64,000 nt of DNA from Fictibacillus barbaricus (lineage in GTDB: Bacteria; Bacillota; Bacilli; Bacillales; Fictibacillaceae): assembly GCF_014635025.1 (NCBI RefSeq), contig NZ_BMCE01000001.1, forward strand, positions 1,612,001 through 1,676,000. Reading direction: 5' to 3'. A program made the position numbers and the translations under genes. Shown here in pieces: positions 60,954 through 64,000 of this stretch; positions within the stretch are counted from its first letter, which is position 1; each line of letters starts with the position of its first letter. The notes beneath the pieces were generated by a model, which saw nothing but the letters and a program-made list of their open reading frames with translations, did not search any database and was not told where the DNA came from.

Positions 60954-61094
60954 GAAATCTCTTGTGTAACGGACATGGCTATTGCCGATGAACTTGAGCC
61001 ATTAACACATGAACAACTAGTTGCGGTGGCAAACCGTGCAAAACCAACATTTATAAAGCTTGTTAAACAAATCGTTTCAGATGTATCGTTATAA
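60954..61094 (+). pseudogene. C-terminal remnant of a second purine-nucleoside phosphorylase
   Basis: An open frame without start codon context begins right after the punA stop: EISCVTDMAIADELEPLTHEQ, then LVAVANRAKPTFIKLVKQIVSDVSL and TAA at 61092. It aligns with the end of punA itself (GISCISNMAAGILDQPLTHDE...LVKGIVKEI), keeping ISC, MA and PLTH. The two copies are clearly different in sequence, so this is the tail of a diverged paralog whose first 220 or so residues are gone. An internal ATG (60975) has no ribosome site. It is in the deoB-pdp transcript. Confidence 0.85.
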
Positions 61095-61112
61095 GAAAGT
61101 GGTGTTATTTAT

Positions 61113-62417
61113 ATGAGAATGGTTGATTTGATTCAAAAAAAGCGTGATGGCAAAGAACTAACAAAAGCGGAGATTGATTACATCATTCAAAACTATACGA
61201 GTGGTGCTATTCCAGATTACCAGATGTCTGCTTTTGCTATGGCAGTCTATTTTAAAGATATGTCTACTGAAGAACGTGCTAATTTTACGATGGCGATGGT
61301 AGAATCTGGTGATCAGATAGACCTTTCTGCTATTGAAGGAATCAAAGTTGATAAGCACTCCACAGGCGGTGTAGGTGATACTACAACACTTGTTTTAGCA
61401 CCTTTAGTTGCTGCACTTGGTGTACCTGTAGCAAAAATGTCAGGAAGAGGACTTGGTCATACAGGTGGAACGATCGATAAATTAGAGGCTGTTCCTGGGT
61501 TCCATGTTGAGATTGATAACGATCAGTTTATTGATCTTGTAAACAAGAATAAGCTTGCCGTTATCGGACAGAGCGGCAACTTAACGCCTGCTGATAAAAA
61601 ACTCTACGGTCTACGTGATGTAACAGCAACTGTTAATTCCATTCCGCTGATTGCGAGTTCAATCATGAGCAAGAAAATCGCGGCAGGTGCTGATGCTATC
61701 GTACTGGATGTAAAAACAGGTGCTGGAGCATTCATGAAGACACCGGAAGAAGCAGAAGAACTAGCAAACGCGATGGTGAAAATCGGAAATGCTGTTGGAA
61801 GAAATACGATGGCTGTTATTTCAGATATGAGCCAGCCACTTGGTCTTGCGATCGGAAATGCACTTGAGATTAAAGAAGCGATCGATACACTTAAAGGGAA
61901 TGGTCCTAAAGATCTTGAAGAGCTATGTTTAACGCTCGGATCTCATATGGTGTATCTAGCAAAAAAAGCAGATTCGCTTGAACAAGCCCGTGAAATGTTA
62001 AAAGAAGCTATCTCTTCAGGTAAAGCTCTTGAAACGCTAAAAGTTTTCTTAAAAGCACAGGGCGGAGATGAATCGGTTGTGGATCATCCAGAAAACTTGC
62101 CTCAAGCGGCTCATACTTTTGAGTTAACAGCAGATGAAGAAGGCTATGTTTCAGAGATCATCGCCGACGAAATCGGAACTGCTGCTATGATCTTAGGCGC
62201 AGGAAGAGCAACAAAAGAATCTGAGATCGATTTGGCTGTAGGCTTAATGCTTAATAAAAAAGTCGGAGACTCTGTTACAAAAGGTGACTCACTTGTAACG
62301 ATCTACAGCAACACGGAAAATGTGGAAGATGTTAAGAAGAGAATCCGAGATGCTTACACGATCTCAAAGAGTGCTGTCGATGCACCACCTTTGATCTATA
62401 AGGAAATCAAACAATAA
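61113..62417 (+). CDS. pdp: Pyrimidine-nucleoside phosphorylase
   Basis: Pdp phosphorolyses uridine and thymidine (and deoxyuridine). The 434-residue product matches the thymidine/pyrimidine phosphorylase family: [64 protein letters not shown] (signature), [25 protein letters not shown] and a C-terminal PYNP domain. AAAGTGGTG lies before the ATG. Together with PunA and DeoB it forms a nucleoside-salvage operon. A strong terminator follows. Confidence 0.96.
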   Translation: MRMVDLIQKKRDGKELTKAEIDYIIQNYTSGAIPDYQMSAFAMAVYFKDMSTEERANFTMAMVESGDQIDLSAIEGIKVDKHSTGGVGDTTTLVLAPLVAALGVPVAKMSGRGLGHTGGTIDKLEAVPGFHVEIDNDQFIDLVNKNKLAVIGQSGNLTPADKKLYGLRDVTATVNSIPLIASSIMSKKIAAGADAIVLDVKTGAGAFMKTPEEAEELANAMVKIGNAVGRNTMAVISDMSQPLGLAIGNALEIKEAIDTLKGNGPKDLEELCLTLGSHMVYLAKKADSLEQAREMLKEAISSGKALETLKVFLKAQGGDESVVDHPENLPQAAHTFELTADEEGYVSEIIADEIGTAAMILGAGRATKESEIDLAVGLMLNKKVGDSVTKGDSLVTIYSNTENVEDVKKRIRDAYTISKSAVDAPPLIYKEIKQ

Positions 62418-62428
62418 AACATGCCAGG

Positions 62429-62459
62429 GGCTGACTCAATAGGAGTCAGCCTCTTTTTT
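62429..62459 (+). terminator. Terminator after pdp
   Basis: GGCTGACTC (62429-62437) pairs with GAGTCAGCC (62443-62451), then TCTTTTTTG. Confidence 0.9.
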
Positions 62460-62538
62460 GTGATTCAGGAAGAACTAAAATGAACACGGCAAGTGGCCTT
62501 TTGGTTACTTTTTTTCATATAGCTAGATGGAAGATCCG

Positions 62539-62566
62539 GTATAAAGTGAAAAATTATGGAAAAAAT
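62539..62566 (+). promoter_or_regulatory. Candidate sigma-F promoter of dacF
   Basis: GTATA (62539-62543) and GGAAAAAAT (62558-62566), 14 bases apart, match the forespore pattern GYATA and GGNNANANT. dacF is a sigma-F gene in B. subtilis. The promoter is 26 bases before the dacF start. Confidence 0.7.
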
Positions 62567-62592
62567 AAAGCTATATGAATGGAGGGAACTGT

Positions 62593-63759
62593 ATGAAAGC
62601 GGTAATTTCAGGTCTACTTAGCATTTGTTTGCTAGCTTCTTTTTCCATCCCAAGAGCGGATGCAGCCGAAAAAGAAAAAATGAAGCTTGCTGAACAGAGC
62701 CAATCGGCGATTCTAATGGAGCAAGACAGTGGGAGTGTACTATTTGAAAAGAATAGTCATGAAAAGCTTCCGCCAGCAAGTATGACAAAAATCATGACAC
62801 TAATCTTAATCATGGAAGCGATCGATAAAGGAAAAATCAGCTGGAACGATAAGATCCGAGTTAGTGATTATGCAGCAAGCATGGGAGGATCACAGATTTT
62901 CCTCGAACCTGGTGAAGAGATGCGTGTGGAAGATATGGTAAAGGGAATTGCGATCGGCAGTGCAAATGATGCCTCTGTAGCGATGGCAGAACATATCGCA
63001 GGTACAGCTGAATCATTTGTTAATATGATGAACAATAAAGCAAAAAAATTAGGTTTGAATGATACATTCTTTAAGAATCCAACAGGACTTCCTGCAGCAG
63101 GTCATTATACATCAGCGCACGACATGGCAATCATGGGGAAAGAGCTCTTAAAACATGAAGAAGTTACAAAGTTCACCGGGCTCTATGAAGATTACTTAAG
63201 AGAAGAAACAGATAAGAAGTTTTGGCTTGTGAACACCAACCGACTAGTTAAATTCTATCCAGGTGTAGACGGGTTGAAAACAGGATTTACGAATGAAGCA
63301 AAGTACTGCTTAACCGCAACTGCTAATAAGAACGGGATGAGGGTAATCGCTGTAGTTATGGGAGCACCTTCACCAAAAGATCGAAATGCTCAAGTAACTT
63401 CAATGCTTGATTATGCCTTTACCCAGTTTTCAACAAAAAAGCTCTATGACAGACATGAAATTGTAAAAGAAGTAAAGGTGCAAAAAGCAGAAAAATCAAA
63501 ACTCCCTGTTGTCACTTCTGAAAATATCTCTCTTTTATTAAAAAAGGGCGAGACAGCTAAGAAAGTAAAAACAGAGGTTAATGTTGATAAAGATTTAAAA
63601 TTACCTGTCAAAAAAGGGCAGCAGATCGGTTTCCTTAAAATTTATAGTGGTGACAAACTAATTACGGAAAGTCCTGTTCTCGCTTCAGAAACAGTAAAAA
63701 AAGCATCATGGTGGAAACTTTTTAAACGAACCGCAGGACAAATGTCAAAATCCTCCTGA
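62593..63759 (+). CDS. dacF: D-alanyl-D-alanine carboxypeptidase DacF
   Basis: DacF is a low-molecular-weight penicillin-binding protein that trims pentapeptides in the forespore during cortex formation. The 388-residue product has a signal peptide ending ADA, then the peptidase S11 domain with SxxK (Ser63-Met-Thr-Lys66), SAN in [14 protein letters not shown] and KTG in [10 protein letters not shown], and a C-terminal beta-rich domain ending in a basic amphipathic stretch ([12 protein letters not shown]) that likely anchors it to the membrane. ATG 62593 follows GGAGGG. It lies directly before spoIIAA, as in B. subtilis; readthrough in the forespore is known there. Confidence 0.95.
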   Translation: MKAVISGLLSICLLASFSIPRADAAEKEKMKLAEQSQSAILMEQDSGSVLFEKNSHEKLPPASMTKIMTLILIMEAIDKGKISWNDKIRVSDYAASMGGSQIFLEPGEEMRVEDMVKGIAIGSANDASVAMAEHIAGTAESFVNMMNNKAKKLGLNDTFFKNPTGLPAAGHYTSAHDMAIMGKELLKHEEVTKFTGLYEDYLREETDKKFWLVNTNRLVKFYPGVDGLKTGFTNEAKYCLTATANKNGMRVIAVVMGAPSPKDRNAQVTSMLDYAFTQFSTKKLYDRHEIVKEVKVQKAEKSKLPVVTSENISLLLKKGETAKKVKTEVNVDKDLKLPVKKGQQIGFLKIYSGDKLITESPVLASETVKKASWWKLFKRTAGQMSKSS

Positions 63760-63813
63760 TTATGAAGTATTCGTGACAGTTATAGGCGAATTCCCACTAG
63801 TTTTGTCAGGAGT

Positions 63814-63842
63814 GAAGGAATTCGTCTATTTTTATAGAAACT
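63814..63842 (+). promoter_or_regulatory. Candidate sigma-H promoter of the spoIIA operon
   Basis: GAAGGAATT (63814-63822) fits the sigma-H -35 RNAGGAWWW; ATAGAAACT (63834-63842) is a weaker -10 (consensus RNNGAATWW) with an 11-base gap. The spoIIA operon is sigma-H dependent in B. subtilis. No exact 0A box is seen nearby. Confidence 0.45.
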
Positions 63843-63874
63843 TCACGTTATCCAAAAAAGAAGGAGAGGATAGC

Positions 63875-64000
63875 GTGGGACTAGCTGTCAATCTGGAACT
63901 TAAACATACCGTATTATGTATCCGCTTAGATGGAGAACTTGATCACCATACAGCCGATATGCTTCGGTCACAAGTTGAAGATTATTTGAAAAAACATACG
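63875..64000 (+). CDS. spoIIAA: Anti-sigma-F factor antagonist SpoIIAA, N-terminal part
   Basis: SpoIIAA is the anti-anti-sigma factor that frees sigma-F in the forespore when unphosphorylated. The window ends 42 codons into the gene. The visible part, [34 protein letters not shown], matches the STAS-domain start with the strongly conserved [11 protein letters not shown] motif; the phosphorylated serine lies beyond the edge. The start is GTG 63875 with AAGGAGAGG upstream. spoIIAB and sigF are expected just outside the window. Confidence 0.95.
   Translation, partial: MGLAVNLELKHTVLCIRLDGELDHHTADMLRSQVEDYLKKHT

Overview
This is a low-GC Firmicute chromosome segment from an endospore-forming member of the Bacillaceae. 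The evidence is the set of sporulation genes (spo0A, spoIVB, spoIIM, mciZ, dacF, spoIIAA), strong AGGAGG-type ribosome sites, TTG and GTG starts, and gene order closely matching the dxs-to-spoIIA arc of Bacillus subtilis. Protein similarity is clearly below species level; a Fictibacillus- or Bacillus-like genus fits, but the sequence alone does not settle it. No phage, insertion sequence, CRISPR array, rRNA or tRNA gene was seen.

Layout. 0-8 kb: end of a CorB/DUF21 membrane protein, dxs, tlyA-like yqxC, argR(ahrC), recN, spoIVB and spo0A with 0A boxes. 8-19 kb: bkdR and the eight-cistron-type branched-chain keto acid operon (ptb, bcd, buk, lpdV, bkdAA, bkdAB, bkdB) behind a textbook sigma-54 promoter with two palindromic enhancers. 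19-24 kb: bacilliredoxin, a Nudix protein, the artPQR arginine transporter with an ARG box, yqjA, and an L,D-transpeptidase. 24-30 kb: methylmalonyl-CoA module (split mutase whose B12 subunit is fused to the epimerase, a carboxylase beta chain), an M20 peptidase and a MarR regulator. 30-41 kb: DNA polymerase IV, PAP2 phosphatase, namA, a GDPD, proI under a proline T-box, yqjP/yqjQ, and a LexA-controlled polY2-yolD pair. 41-48 kb: a bifunctional autolysin, two degenerate HPr-like proteins around a TVP38 gene, the swrC RND pump with a PadR regulator, and yqkB. 48-53 kb: HMG-CoA lyase, two thiolases and scoAB. 53-64 kb: yqkF, mciZ, nudF, EndoQ, spoIIM, fur, yqzK, xerD, the nucleoside genes deoB-punA-(remnant)-pdp, dacF and the start of spoIIAA.

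How the genes work together. Bcd and the Bkd complex turn leucine, isoleucine and valine into branched acyl-CoAs; Ptb and Buk can convert these to acids with ATP gain. Downstream steps lie in the same window: propionyl-CoA to succinyl-CoA (carboxylase beta, epimerase, mutase) and HMG-CoA to acetoacetate to acetyl-CoA (lyase, ScoAB, thiolases). Candidate CcpA and CodY sites suggest nutritional control. Two sporulation clusters bracket the metabolic genes.

Main points for a second look: the B12-domain/epimerase fusion, a C-terminal remnant of a second purine nucleoside phosphorylase, two HPr-fold proteins without the phospho-histidine, three 20-21 bp periodic arrays between convergent genes (two beside terminators with identical stems), and two tiny genes (mciZ, prli42) that are easy to miss.
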